Shown here in pieces: positions 16,909 to 25,554 of a DNA stretch of 34,405 bases. The stretch is from Puniceicoccales bacterium (GTDB lineage: Bacteria; Verrucomicrobiota; Verrucomicrobiia; Opitutales; UBA953): positions 1 to 34,405 of the forward strand of contig JAIRPL010000015.1 in NCBI GenBank assembly GCA_031256995.1, read 5' to 3'. Made by a program: the position numbers and the translations under genes. The notes below the pieces were generated by a model. That model searched no databases, was not told where the DNA came from, and worked only from the letters and a program-made list of their open reading frames with translations. Each line of letters begins with the position of its first letter. The stretch's first letter is position 1.

Positions 16909-19900
16909 CTATGCGGTTTTGTCCTTTTCAACGAGCGAGTAGATGGCGGGCAGGAGCAGCAGGGTGAGGAAGGTTGCGGTTATGATGCCGCCAATGACGA
17001 CGGTGGCCAGCGGGCGTTGGACTTCGGCGCCGGCCCCGGTGGCGGTTGCCATAGGGACAAAGCCGAGCGAGGCCACAAGGGCGGTCATCAGCACGGGGCG
17101 CAGCCGCGTGAGGGCGCCCTCCTCGATGGCGGCACGCACGCCAAGACCTTCGGCGCGGAGTTGGTTGATGAAACTCAACATCATCACGCCGTTAAGCGCG
17201 GCGACACCGGAGAGGGCGATGAATCCGATGCCGGCGGAGATGGAGAAGGGCATTTCGCGCAACCATAGGGCGAGAACCCCGCCGGTGACGGCGAGGGGTA
17301 TGCCCGTGTAGACGATGAGGGCCTGGCGTATGCGGCCAAAGGCGGCGTGGATCAGGATGAAAATAAGCGCGAGTGCCGCCGGGACAACGAGGACAAGGCG
17401 TGCGCGCGCCTCCTCGAAATTTTTGAACGAGCCGCCATATTCAATGGTGTAGCCCTCGGGCAGCGGGACGGCGGAGGCGATTTTTTCACGGGCCTCGGCG
17501 ACAAAGCCCGCGATGTCGCGCCCGCGCAAATTGATCTGCACGGACATGCGGCGGCGGAAGGCCTCCCGGTTGATGGTGTTCACGTTCTCGACAACGCTGA
17601 TTTTCGCGACACGCCCCAGCGGAACGAGGCCGCCGTCGTTGTTCCGGACAAGAAGGCGCGCGATCGTGTTGAAATCGCGGCGCGCCTCATCGGGAAGGCG
17701 GGTGACGATTGGAAAGCGGCGCGATTCCTCCACGAGCACCCCGCAATCGGCGCCGGCGTAGGCGGTGGCAATCGCGGTGTTGACGGCGTCCGCATGGACG
17801 TTGTGGCGGAGCATGGCCGGGCGATCCATGGTGATTTGAAGGACCGGTGCCCGCCCCGCGGCATCGAATTCGACGTCGGCGGCCCCGGGGATCTTTTCGA
17901 CAATTTCCCGGATCTCCCCCGCGATGCGTTCAAGGACGTCATGATCGTCCCCAAAGACTTTTATGGCGATGTCGGCACGGCTTCCGGAGAGCAATTCGTT
18001 GAAGCGCAACTCGATGGGCTGGGAGAAGGATTGCGTTTGTGCCGGGAAGCGCCGTGCAAGCGCGGTGGACATGAGGGAGGCGAGCGCGTCCTTGGAGATG
18101 GGAGGGCTGCCGTCCCGGCTTGAGGAGAATGGGTTGGGGAGGCGCGTGAAAAACGATGCCAGCGCGTCTTTTGCGGACGCGGTCAGGGAATGTTTTTTTT
18201 CACCCTCCGGCTTCTTGGGCGGGAAACTTCCGTCCGCGCGGCGCCAGGTTTCCCTCGGATGCAGCAGGATGTAGGTGTCGCCGACGTTGACCCCCATCGG
18301 GTCGGTGGCGACCTCGCTGGTTCCTATGCGGGAAAACACGCGGCGGACCTCCGGGAAATTTTCCAGAAGAAATTTCTCCGTTTCCGCCTGCATTTCAAGG
18401 GACGCGCCAAGGCCGATGCTTGTGGTGCGGATGACTTGCGCCGCGAAATCACCCTCGTCGAGCTGGGGGATGAATTCCGCGCCAAGCTTTGGGAAGATCC
18501 ATGCGGCGAGGGTGATGATGGCGGCGGCGGGCAGCACGGGCAGCCAGCGCCAGCGCAGGCAAAGGCGCAGGACGGGGGTGTACGCCGCCTTCGCCGCGCG
18601 CGAGAGGATGCTTTCACGCTCACGCACGGGAGCCGTCAGGCAAAGGCTTGCGAGCGCGGGGACAAGTGTGAGCGCGAGGATGAGCGCGCCGGCAAGCGCG
18701 AGCACGACCGTGAATGCCATGGGCGTGAAGGTCTTGCCCTCGACTCCGGCCAGCGAGAAGAGCGGCAGATAGACGATGGTGATGATGGCGACGCCAAAAA
18801 GCGTGGGTTTGGCGACCTGCCGGCTGGCCTCAAGCACGGCCGTGTGACGTTCGCCGGGGGTGAGCACGCGCCCAAGCTCACGCTGGCGCCGGGCAAGGAC
18901 GCGCACGATGTTTTCGGCCATGACAACCGCCCCGTCCACGATCAGGCCAAAATCCACGGCACCCAGGCTCATCAGGTTCCCGGGGATGCCGTGGCGCTCC
19001 ATGCCCGATATGGCGAAGAGAAGCGAGAGCGGGATCGCGGCGGCGACGATGAGCGCCGCGCGCCAGTTTCCAAGCAGCGCGACAAGCACGGCGATGACGA
19101 GCAGGGCGCCCTCCAAGAGGTTGTCGCGCACGGTCGTGATGGTGCGGTCCACGAGCGCGGTGCGATCATAGAGGGTCTCGATCTCGACACCGGGCGGAAG
19201 TTTGGCCCGCAGCTCGGCAATTTTGGCGTGGACGCGCGCGGCCACGGCGCGGCTGTTTTGACCGATGAGCATGAGCGCCGAGCCAATGACGGCCTCCTCT
19301 CCGTTGTGGGTGGCGGCCCCGGTGCGCATGGCGGAGGCGATGACGACTTCGGAAATGTCACCGACGCGGAGCGCAACCCCGTCAGGCGAGGCGCGCAGGG
19401 GAAGCGCGGCAATGTCGGCGATGGCCGCGACCCGGCCGGCCGAGCGCACCGTGATGCTCTCGGCCCCTTTTTCGACGCTGGATCCGCCGGCATTGGTGGT
19501 GTTGGCGGAAATGGCGCGGGCGACATCGTCGAGGGTGATCCCGTACGCGGCCAGGCGTTCCGGGGCCGGAGTGATGGTGATTTGCTTGTCGTAGCCGCCG
19601 GAGGTGTTCACCTCGGCGACGCCGGGGACGGTGCGCAGGGCGGGCTTTATGATGTAATCCTGGATGAGCTTGAGGGAGCGAAGTCCGGCCTCGGGAGAGA
19701 GGTTCTCCGGTTTTGCGGCGTTGGGAGTGGCGTGCGCGGCGGCATTGGATGCGCGGCGGAGGGTGTAGTGGTAAATTTCCCCAAGCCCCGTGGTTATCGG
19801 CGAGAGTTTGGGGATGGCGTTGGGCGGGAGTTGCTCAATGACCGATTGGAGGCGTTCACCGGCGAGCTGGCGCGCCCGGTAAAGATCGGTCCCGTCCTTG

Positions 19901-20190
19901 AACACGAGCGTGACCTGCGAGAGGCCGGATTTGGAGATGGATCGGACTTCCTCCAAATTCTCAATTCCGCCCATCTCGATCTCGATGGGCGCGGTGACGA
20001 GTTTTTCGATCTCCTCCGGCGCAAGGGCGGAAACCGCCGTGTTGATCTGCACCTGTGTGTTGGTGATGTCGGGCACGGCATCAAGGGGGAGGCGCGTGGC
20101 GGCGTATACGCCGTAAAGTGCAAGAATGATCGTGGCGAGAATGACGAACCCCCTGTTGCGCAGGGAAAATTCTATGATGCGGTGAGTCAT
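16909..20190 (-). CDS. czcA: HME-type RND heavy-metal efflux pump (CzcA-like)
   Basis: This 1093-residue inner-membrane pump exports divalent metal ions using the proton gradient, as trimers coupled to adaptor and outer membrane channel. Family marks are clear: LPLDAVPDITNTQVQINT near residues 34-51, the TM4 proton-relay motif DFGLIVDGAVVMAEN (around residues 410-425), SFSQPIELRFNELLSG and the C-terminal GAEVQRPLATVVIGG. The relay motif is closest to the HME1 (Zn/Co/Cd, Czc) form DFGx3DGAx3VEN with VEN changed to AEN; it is unlike the monovalent Cu/Ag (CusA) form. An insertion of about 50 Pro/Ser/Lys-rich residues (roughly 650-700) sits in the periplasmic region and contains KDALAS twice. It is the last gene of the operon, 88 bp after the adaptor. 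The specific metal is inferred. Confidence 0.94.
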   Translation of the reverse strand: MTHRIIEFSLRNRGFVILATIILALYGVYAATRLPLDAVPDITNTQVQINTAVSALAPEEIEKLVTAPIEIEMGGIENLEEVRSISKSGLSQVTLVFKDGTDLYRARQLAGERLQSVIEQLPPNAIPKLSPITTGLGEIYHYTLRRASNAAAHATPNAAKPENLSPEAGLRSLKLIQDYIIKPALRTVPGVAEVNTSGGYDKQITITPAPERLAAYGITLDDVARAISANTTNAGGSSVEKGAESITVRSAGRVAAIADIAALPLRASPDGVALRVGDISEVVIASAMRTGAATHNGEEAVIGSALMLIGQNSRAVAARVHAKIAELRAKLPPGVEIETLYDRTALVDRTITTVRDNLLEGALLVIAVLVALLGNWRAALIVAAAIPLSLLFAISGMERHGIPGNLMSLGAVDFGLIVDGAVVMAENIVRVLARRQRELGRVLTPGERHTAVLEASRQVAKPTLFGVAIITIVYLPLFSLAGVEGKTFTPMAFTVVLALAGALILALTLVPALASLCLTAPVRERESILSRAAKAAYTPVLRLCLRWRWLPVLPAAAIITLAAWIFPKLGAEFIPQLDEGDFAAQVIRTTSIGLGASLEMQAETEKFLLENFPEVRRVFSRIGTSEVATDPMGVNVGDTYILLHPRETWRRADGSFPPKKPEGEKKHSLTASAKDALASFFTRLPNPFSSSRDGSPPISKDALASLMSTALARRFPAQTQSFSQPIELRFNELLSGSRADIAIKVFGDDHDVLERIAGEIREIVEKIPGAADVEFDAAGRAPVLQITMDRPAMLRHNVHADAVNTAIATAYAGADCGVLVEESRRFPIVTRLPDEARRDFNTIARLLVRNNDGGLVPLGRVAKISVVENVNTINREAFRRRMSVQINLRGRDIAGFVAEAREKIASAVPLPEGYTIEYGGSFKNFEEARARLVLVVPAALALIFILIHAAFGRIRQALIVYTGIPLAVTGGVLALWLREMPFSISAGIGFIALSGVAALNGVMMLSFINQLRAEGLGVRAAIEEGALTRLRPVLMTALVASLGFVPMATATGAGAEVQRPLATVVIGGIITATFLTLLLLPAIYSLVEKDKTA

Positions 20191-20278
20191 GTTTTTTTGA
20201 TGTGGTGGCAGTGATTTGTGGTGAATGGGAGGCGCGCGCGGGGGCGTGGCGGGTGCGCGCGTTTTCCTGTCCCGGGGG

Positions 20279-21307
20279 TCAATGTCCGTGGCCGCCGCCC
20301 TTGGTTAAACGAAGTTCGGTGAGCCAGAGTTGGGTGATTGGGGAGGTGACGATTGTGTCGCCTTGGGAAAGGCCATGGGTGATGGCGATGTGGGTGGCGT
20401 CGGCGATGCCGGTGCGAACCGGGATGCGCCGGTAACGGGGGGCATGGCGCGCGGGCTGTGGTGTGGATTGGGCGCTTTTTGCGTTGGGTTCTTTCAGGGC
20501 GTGGGCGTTTTCCTCGTCGTCGTGGTGGGCATGGGGGGTGTCGGTGTGGGCGTGTTTGTCGGAATCCTTCCCATGGGAATGCGCGCTGCCGGCGCCCTTG
20601 GCTTCATGGGCGTGGGGATGCTCGTTTTCGTTGGCGGCACGGGCGTCGTTTTTCGTACTCCCGTCGGAAGTGACGAGATAGACGAAGGTTCCTGTCGCGG
20701 TTTCGAGGAGGGCGGCGCGTGGGATTGCGACAGCGACTTGCACGGGCGGCGGCGTTGGGTCGGGGACGAGGGACAGGAATTGCGTCTTTGTCCGGGGGTC
20801 CAAACCCTCGAGTTTGAAGAGCAGTTCCAGCTGGCCTGTGGCGCGTTGGCTGGCGCTGGAAATGTGTGTGAGCGTGGCAAATGCCCCATCTTTTTGGGCC
20901 GCGCTCGAGCTTGCCGGGATGGTTGTGGCCGGAACTTTCCGCGCCTGGGCATTTCCCGCGTCTTGCTTCGTCGCGATGACACGGAAGCGTTGTCCGACGG
21001 CATGAGAAAAGGGGGCATCGGCGGATGGGATGTCGGAAAAGGCGACCGCCTGGGCGCCGCCAAGCGTTTTTGCGGAGATCACCCGCCTTGGCACAATGGC
21101 GCGCGGCGCGGCAGCTTCGGTTTGCAGGCCGATGCCTTCCACGACTTCGGGCGCGAATGCAAGGCCTTCGGCTTCGGAGATGGAGACCGGGGATGGGTTG
21201 GGGCCGTGGTCCGCGTCGCCGTGATTGTCGTCGTGGGCATTGGCGTGCAATGGCGCAACGGCCACGGTGGCGGCGAGGAGGGATGCGTGAAAAAAGGCGG
21301 TTTTCAT
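20279..21307 (-). CDS. czcB: Short His-rich efflux adaptor (CzcB-like periplasmic protein)
   Basis: By position and C-terminal sequence this is the periplasmic membrane-fusion protein of the RND system. It has a signal peptide (residues 1-24, ending HANA) followed by a His/Asp cluster. The beta-barrel and membrane-proximal pattern is visible in VAVAIPRAALLETATGTFVYLV (start ~191) and YRRIPVRTGIADATHIAITHGLSQGDTIV (~292-320). At 342 residues it is shorter than usual adaptors (~380-500), and I see no alpha-helical hairpin or paired lipoyl motifs between residues 60 and 190. Residues 230-269 form a His/Asp/Glu-rich insertion inside the C-terminal domain, with a GGGHGH terminus, suited to binding Zn, Ni, Co or Cu. 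Its ATG overlaps the stop of the tolC-type gene by ATGA, indicating translational coupling. Confidence 0.8.
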   Translation of the reverse strand: MKTAFFHASLLAATVAVAPLHANAHDDNHGDADHGPNPSPVSISEAEGLAFAPEVVEGIGLQTEAAAPRAIVPRRVISAKTLGGAQAVAFSDIPSADAPFSHAVGQRFRVIATKQDAGNAQARKVPATTIPASSSAAQKDGAFATLTHISSASQRATGQLELLFKLEGLDPRTKTQFLSLVPDPTPPPVQVAVAIPRAALLETATGTFVYLVTSDGSTKNDARAANENEHPHAHEAKGAGSAHSHGKDSDKHAHTDTPHAHHDDEENAHALKEPNAKSAQSTPQPARHAPRYRRIPVRTGIADATHIAITHGLSQGDTIVTSPITQLWLTELRLTKGGGHGH

Positions 21308-22857
21308 GGTTTCCGGATGTTGCGGTTGGTGTGGGTGGAATGGGCGTCTTGTTCGTTTTCCGGGTGGGTGTGGGCCGGTTTTTCGGGGGAGGCCGTTTTC
21401 TTGGATTCTTGTGGCGGCCTTTGGGTGGGGGATTCCGGCTTTCTTTCGCCTTCGCCCTGTCTTTCGCGAGCTTCCTGGCTGGTTTTTTGGGGAAAGAATT
21501 TTTCCAGTGGCAGCCCCGTCAAAATGCTTAGCTGGGCGGCGGCGCGGAGGGCCTCCACGCGCGTTGAGACGTGGGTGTCAATGATGTCGAGGTAGGCTTG
21601 CTGGAGGTCGAGATAGGTTGCGGCCTGGATTGTGCCGAGGCGGTAGTGGCGCTCCGCCAGCTCGGCGGCCTCGTGGAAACGGGCCACGACCGCCGGGCCG
21701 TTGTCGAGGTGGGACTTGGCGCTGGCGCGGTAGAGCGCGGCGGCGGCAAGGGTGTCCTTGTGGAGATCGCGGCGGAGCTTGAAAAGGGCGCCCTCGGCCT
21801 GTCCCTGGCGGGTTTTTGCCTCGGCGATGGCGGCGCCGTTGCGGTTCCAGAGCGGAAGCGGGACGGTGACGCCGAGGCCGACGAAGCGGTCTTTCCCGCC
21901 CGCTTTTTCCTCGTTGTAATAGGCCGAGAGAGTCACGTCGTTGAAGGCGTTGCGGCGTTCAATGTCGAGGGCGACACCCTGTTCCGCGAGGTCGAGCTCG
22001 AATTGGCGGAGGGAGTGGTTTTCGCGAAACGTGGCGGCGAGCAGCGCTGAGTCATCCGGGGCCGGCGCGGGGACGGAGGGGGAGGCGGCGACACGCAATG
22101 GCGTGGCTGGCGCCAGCCCGCGCAACATGTTGAGATCGGCGAGCGCGGTGGTGAGTTCGGCGCGGCGCGTGGCGGCATCGCGGGCAAGTTTTCTGACGGC
22201 GGCCTCGAGGATTCTCGACTCAAGAAGAAAGGTGACGCCGGATGGTTCGCGTTGGACAAGGGCCGATAGCAGGGCGTGCCCCCGGGCCGCAACCTCCTCG
22301 GTGGCGTCGAGACGCTGCTGGGCGGCAAGCAGGGCATGGGCAAGCTCGGCGGAACGCGCGGCAAGTTCGCGCCGGAATTGCGCTAGGCCGGCCTCGGCCC
22401 GCTCAATTTGACGCAGGGCGATGGCTTTTCGCAGGGCGTTGCGCCCGGAAAAATCAAAGCGCTGTGCGAGCGTGACTCCCCAGGAGAGGCCGTCACCCGC
22501 ATAGGAACCGTCGGCATTGCGGCTGGATTTTCTTCCTATTTCCACGGAAAGCTCGGGGTCGGGCCAGCGTCCGGCGGTTTCGTGGCGCGTGCGCGCGCTG
22601 GCGATCTCGTTCTCGTAGAAACGGATCTCGGGGTTGAGGGAGAGTGTCTGGGTGACGATGTCGGAAATGGGGGTGACGACGGTTGCGCGCGCGGGAATGT
22701 CGGCGGCGTTGATCGGCGCGGCGGGAGGCGTCTGTTCATGACCCGGATGGGCGATGCCCTTGGCAGGCGCCAATGTGGCGATGGCCAGAAGCAGGAATGA
22801 TGCGCGGCATGTCATGCCATGGGCCGGTTTGGGTGTGTTTGTGGATGGTTTTGGCAT
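21304..22857 (-). CDS. czcC: TolC-family outer membrane efflux protein (CzcC-like)
   Basis: This is the outer membrane channel of the metal efflux system. From the ATG at 22857 it has 517 residues; an in-frame ATG at 22815 (MTCRASFLLL) would start directly at the signal peptide, whose likely cut is after AKGIA. Two homologous halves of the outer-membrane efflux protein family are visible: the first from ISDIVTQTLSLNPEIRFYENEI through RNALRKAIALRQIERAEAGLAQ, the second from FRENHSLRQFELDLAEQG through VGLGVTVPLPLWNRNGAAIAEA to the TYLDLQQAYLDIIDT region. After KFFPQ the C-terminus has a ~65-residue charged tail with several His. It is ATGA-coupled to the adaptor gene. The 344 bp upstream (22858-23201) separates it from the Cys-rich gene. 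Confidence 0.9.
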   Translation of the reverse strand: MPKPSTNTPKPAHGMTCRASFLLLAIATLAPAKGIAHPGHEQTPPAAPINAADIPARATVVTPISDIVTQTLSLNPEIRFYENEIASARTRHETAGRWPDPELSVEIGRKSSRNADGSYAGDGLSWGVTLAQRFDFSGRNALRKAIALRQIERAEAGLAQFRRELAARSAELAHALLAAQQRLDATEEVAARGHALLSALVQREPSGVTFLLESRILEAAVRKLARDAATRRAELTTALADLNMLRGLAPATPLRVAASPSVPAPAPDDSALLAATFRENHSLRQFELDLAEQGVALDIERRNAFNDVTLSAYYNEEKAGGKDRFVGLGVTVPLPLWNRNGAAIAEAKTRQGQAEGALFKLRRDLHKDTLAAAALYRASAKSHLDNGPAVVARFHEAAELAERHYRLGTIQAATYLDLQQAYLDIIDTHVSTRVEALRAAAQLSILTGLPLEKFFPQKTSQEARERQGEGERKPESPTQRPPQESKKTASPEKPAHTHPENEQDAHSTHTNRNIRKP

Positions 22858-23201
22858 TGTTGATGTGTGTTGGATGGTGGTTGGCGGATTGTTGGTTTTT
22901 GCGCGGGCGTGGCTTGGCACGACGGGGGGCGGCGGAAAAATCCCAGGCTCTTTGGCGGGTTCGATGCGGCATGGACCTTGATTGGCGGCACTGTCGCCGA
23001 TGCGGAAACGCGTGCGCGCACGCGGCCGGATGACGCCGGGGCAGGAAAGCACGCCGTTCCTCGAACGGATGCCTGGGGCATGAAAACTCACGCGCCCAAG
23101 GCGTTGGTATGCCAAGCTGCGGCGTTGAACGCATCGCCCCTCATCGCGCGCAGGTCACAGGAGGTATTCCTGGTGACGCAGGGCGTGGGAACGTGCGTGT
23201 G
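22858..23201. other. Intergenic region within the efflux operon, 344 bp
   Basis: This long gap separates the Cys/His-rich gene (ends 23202) from the TolC-type gene (starts 22857). The TolC frame remains open upstream to 23115, but the added residues look non-coding. I see no further gene, no clear terminator and no clear promoter. The gap may carry a second promoter or a regulatory leader for tolC-adaptor-pump. Confidence 0.4.
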
Positions 23202-23810
23202 TCACACGCTTGGAGCGCGCGAGGGAAGGGCGGCGCGTGTGAGAAACTGCCATCCACGCGCGAGCAGCAGGAGGCGCTCCCGTGTCCTTCGCACAAACGA
23301 CACCAAGCCCGTGGGCTGGACCGCAAGGGCTTGGCAGCGGGCGCAGAGACAACCTATCGCACAAAATGCCGCGACCACGAACAGGACATGAGGGGACGGC
23401 AGGCGCGCCGTGCCCGACTCCGGGTTTTGCGTGGAAAGGAGCGCGTCGATGGAACAATCGCTTTCGTGGGGAATGTGGTCGGGGTGGGGAATGGAGCCGT
23501 CCTGTCCCGCGGATCTCGAATCGGGGGCGTCGGCAGGGAGAAAATTGGCGGACAAGGGTTGGTGGACGGAAAAATGGCTGAAAGAGGAATGGGCCGGACA
23601 GGCATCCTGATTGGCGGAGATGGAGGAAACGTTGCCCGCAGGGGTGCAAATGTTTGGGGAGGAGGAAACGCAGGAGATGGCGGCCGGGGTGTGGCAACGT
23701 CCATTGTCCGTCGCGAGACAGGCCATGGTGGCCAGCGCACAATGCCCCGCGCCTGCCAGATAGGCGAGCAGTGTGAAGAGGACAAGCGATGCGCGAAACA
23801 CGTCTTTCAA
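23202..23810 (-). CDS. Cys/His-rich exported membrane protein at head of efflux operon
   Basis: This is a 202-residue protein of no family I can name with certainty. The first start codon in frame is TTG (23808-23810). It has a signal peptide-like N-terminus (FRASLVLFTLLAYLAGAG, then HCALA). The following ~110 residues hold many Cys and His (CHTPAAISC, NICTPAG, DACPAHS, HESDCSID) in a Ser/Pro-rich, probably periplasmic segment. One membrane helix follows near residues 140-165 (VLFVVAAFCAIGCLCARC), with Cys inside and at its end. Similar small Cys/His-rich proteins precede czc-type efflux genes in other bacteria (CzcI-like or DUF2946-like), where they are linked to metal sensing or binding; that parallel is inference. 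It is followed by tolC-adaptor-pump on the same strand. Confidence 0.65.
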   Translation of the reverse strand: MKDVFRASLVLFTLLAYLAGAGHCALATMACLATDNGRCHTPAAISCVSSSPNICTPAGNVSSISANQDACPAHSSFSHFSVHQPLSANFLPADAPDSRSAGQDGSIPHPDHIPHESDCSIDALLSTQNPESGTARLPSPHVLFVVAAFCAIGCLCARCQALAVQPTGLVSFVRRTRERLLLLARGWQFLTRAALPSRAPSV

Positions 23811-23934
23811 GGCGCGCCGATGCTGGAAAATGGCCGTGGAGGGGCAATCCGTTTTTTGCGCGAAGTGGAAACGGCCCGCGCGTGCGCCTGACGGGGTTGC
23901 CTTGGGGAATGCGTGATTCCGGATGAAAATGGAA

Positions 23935-23948
23935 GCCTCCCGGGAGGC
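23935..23948. terminator. Palindromic hairpin between the nuoM-like gene and the efflux operon
   Basis: GCCTCCCGGGAGGC is a perfect 14-bp palindrome. On the minus strand an overlapping CCGGGA/TCCCGG pair gives an alternative 6-bp stem with a 6-nt loop, followed by TTCCATTTTC. It lies 32-45 nt after the nuoM-like stop and upstream of the efflux operon start (23810), so it may end the former transcript or be an operator for the latter. Confidence 0.4.
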
Positions 23949-23979
23949 AAATCCCGGAGCATCCAGAACCGTCCACAGG

Positions 23980-25521
23980 TCAGAACTGCAGCAATTTTGG
24001 GAAAAATCCTGCCAAGAGCATGGAGGCGAGGAGCAGAAAGGCGGTGAGGCGTTCCATTGGCATCAAATCGCGGCGCAGCAGGGGGGGCGAGGGAGGAAAG
24101 GTTGCGGGAGGGGGGGGCAAATTTTCCGGGCCGAAGAAAAACCTGGCGGAGGCGCGAAGCATGTACACGGCGCTGATGACAATGCCCGCCAGAGCGGGAA
24201 GGAGTTTCCAAGGCGGCAGATCTTGAAGGCTGGTGTAGATGCCAAGCTCGCCCCAAAAACCGACAAAACCGGGCAGCCCGACGCTTGCCATCGAGGCGGC
24301 GACGAAGAAGGCGGCGAGCAGCGGGAAGGGTTTTGCCAAGCCCCCAGCGCTGCCAAATTCGAGCACGCCAACGCGGATTCGGATGGAATGCGTCAGGAGG
24401 AAGAGCGCGGCGGCGGCGAGTCCGTGCCCGACCATGTATAGCAGAATCGATCCGCTGGCGGCGGCGGAAAGGGGGGTGCCGGGGGCGGAGGTCATGACAT
24501 AAACGCCAAGGTAGCACAGGCCCATGTGGGCGACACTGGATGAGGCCAGCATTTCCTTGAGGTGGTGCTGGCCCAAGGTTGTGGCGCCAAGCAGGAGTAT
24601 GTTGCCGAGGGCGAGCCAGTAGAGGACGTCCGCCCAAGGGGCAAGGGCCTCCCGTTGGAATCCGGGCAGCAGCAGAAGCAACAGGTAAAAGCCAAATTTC
24701 TTGAGCACGCCCGCATGCAGCATGGAAAGGGGCGTCGGCGCCTCGGCGTAAGTTGGCGGCGCCCAGGAATGGAAGGGGAACAAGGCGGCGGGAATGGCTG
24801 TGCCGAGCAAAAGCAGGCCGGATGCCCAGCGGGCGCTCTCCAAGGGCATGGTTCCGAACGCCTCGCGCACCGTGGGAATGTGCGAGGAGCCGGCGTGGCC
24901 GACCGCCAGCAGGAGTGCCGCAAGCAGCAACATGGCGCCGAATGTGAGGTAAACGGCCATTTGTATCGCGGCGGCGCGGCGCCCTTGCCCGCCCCAGTAA
25001 AGAATGAGGAGGAAGGCGGGGACGAGGGTGGCCTCGTGGAAAAAATAGGCGAAAACGAGATCGCTTGTGGCAAACATCGCCAGCGCCCCGGAAAACACGA
25101 ACAACAGCAGCGCAAGATAGAGAGGCTTGGCCGTCACGGGGGAACTTGCGGCGCCCATCCCGGCGGCGGCGCCCACGAGCGCGGCGAGCAGGAAGAGGGG
25201 CAGGCTTGTGGCATCCAGGCCAAGTGAGAGGGTGGCAAAACCGGGGATTCCCGCCGGAAGGTCAACCGCCCATGCGTAACCGTCGGCGGTTTTGGCGGCG
25301 TCGGGGAAGAGCAGGCAGAAGGCGGCCGCATGGAGCAATGGCGGCAGGAAGCCGATGGCGGCGAGGATCTGGATGAGGCGCGGGGGACCGGATCCAAGGG
25401 CAGGGGCGCCGCCGTCCCCCGGCCTCCGGCCCCGCCGCAAGGCACCATAAATCAACAGCAGCAAGGCGGCTCCAGGAGGGGTCAACAATAGGAAGGGGAG
25501 GGTCGTCTCGGAAAAAATCAT
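23980..25521 (-). CDS. NuoM-like complex I / antiporter-like membrane subunit
   Basis: This 513-residue, multi-spanning inner-membrane protein belongs to the proton-translocating antiporter-like family of NADH:quinone oxidoreductase (complex I) and is closest to subunit M. Family sequences include HEATLVPAFLLI with the TM5 Glu163, PFHSWAPPTYAEAPTPLS (residues 249-266), AGVLKKFGFYLL with the TM8 lysine (274/275), LKEMLASSSVAHMG and GFVGFWGELGIYTS with the TM12 Glu. At the TM7 lysine position (seven residues before the His of PFHSW) the sequence has Pro244, so a residue considered central to proton transfer in NuoL, M and N appears absent. No other nuo gene is in the window. It lies 33 bp after the gspF-like gene. 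It may be a spare complex I subunit, or part of another complex of this family. Confidence 0.88.
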   Translation of the reverse strand: MIFSETTLPFLLLTPPGAALLLLIYGALRRGRRPGDGGAPALGSGPPRLIQILAAIGFLPPLLHAAAFCLLFPDAAKTADGYAWAVDLPAGIPGFATLSLGLDATSLPLFLLAALVGAAAGMGAASSPVTAKPLYLALLLFVFSGALAMFATSDLVFAYFFHEATLVPAFLLILYWGGQGRRAAAIQMAVYLTFGAMLLLAALLLAVGHAGSSHIPTVREAFGTMPLESARWASGLLLLGTAIPAALFPFHSWAPPTYAEAPTPLSMLHAGVLKKFGFYLLLLLLPGFQREALAPWADVLYWLALGNILLLGATTLGQHHLKEMLASSSVAHMGLCYLGVYVMTSAPGTPLSAAASGSILLYMVGHGLAAAALFLLTHSIRIRVGVLEFGSAGGLAKPFPLLAAFFVAASMASVGLPGFVGFWGELGIYTSLQDLPPWKLLPALAGIVISAVYMLRASARFFFGPENLPPPPATFPPSPPLLRRDLMPMERLTAFLLLASMLLAGFFPKLLQF

Positions 25522-25554
25522 GCGTGCGGATGCCTCGGGGATTGTTTTGCGGCG

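Noticed and set aside
18190-20214. 674-codon plus-strand frame opposite the czcA-like gene
   Set aside because: Antisense shadow; Gly/Arg/Asp-rich composition typical of reading the complement of membrane-protein codons.
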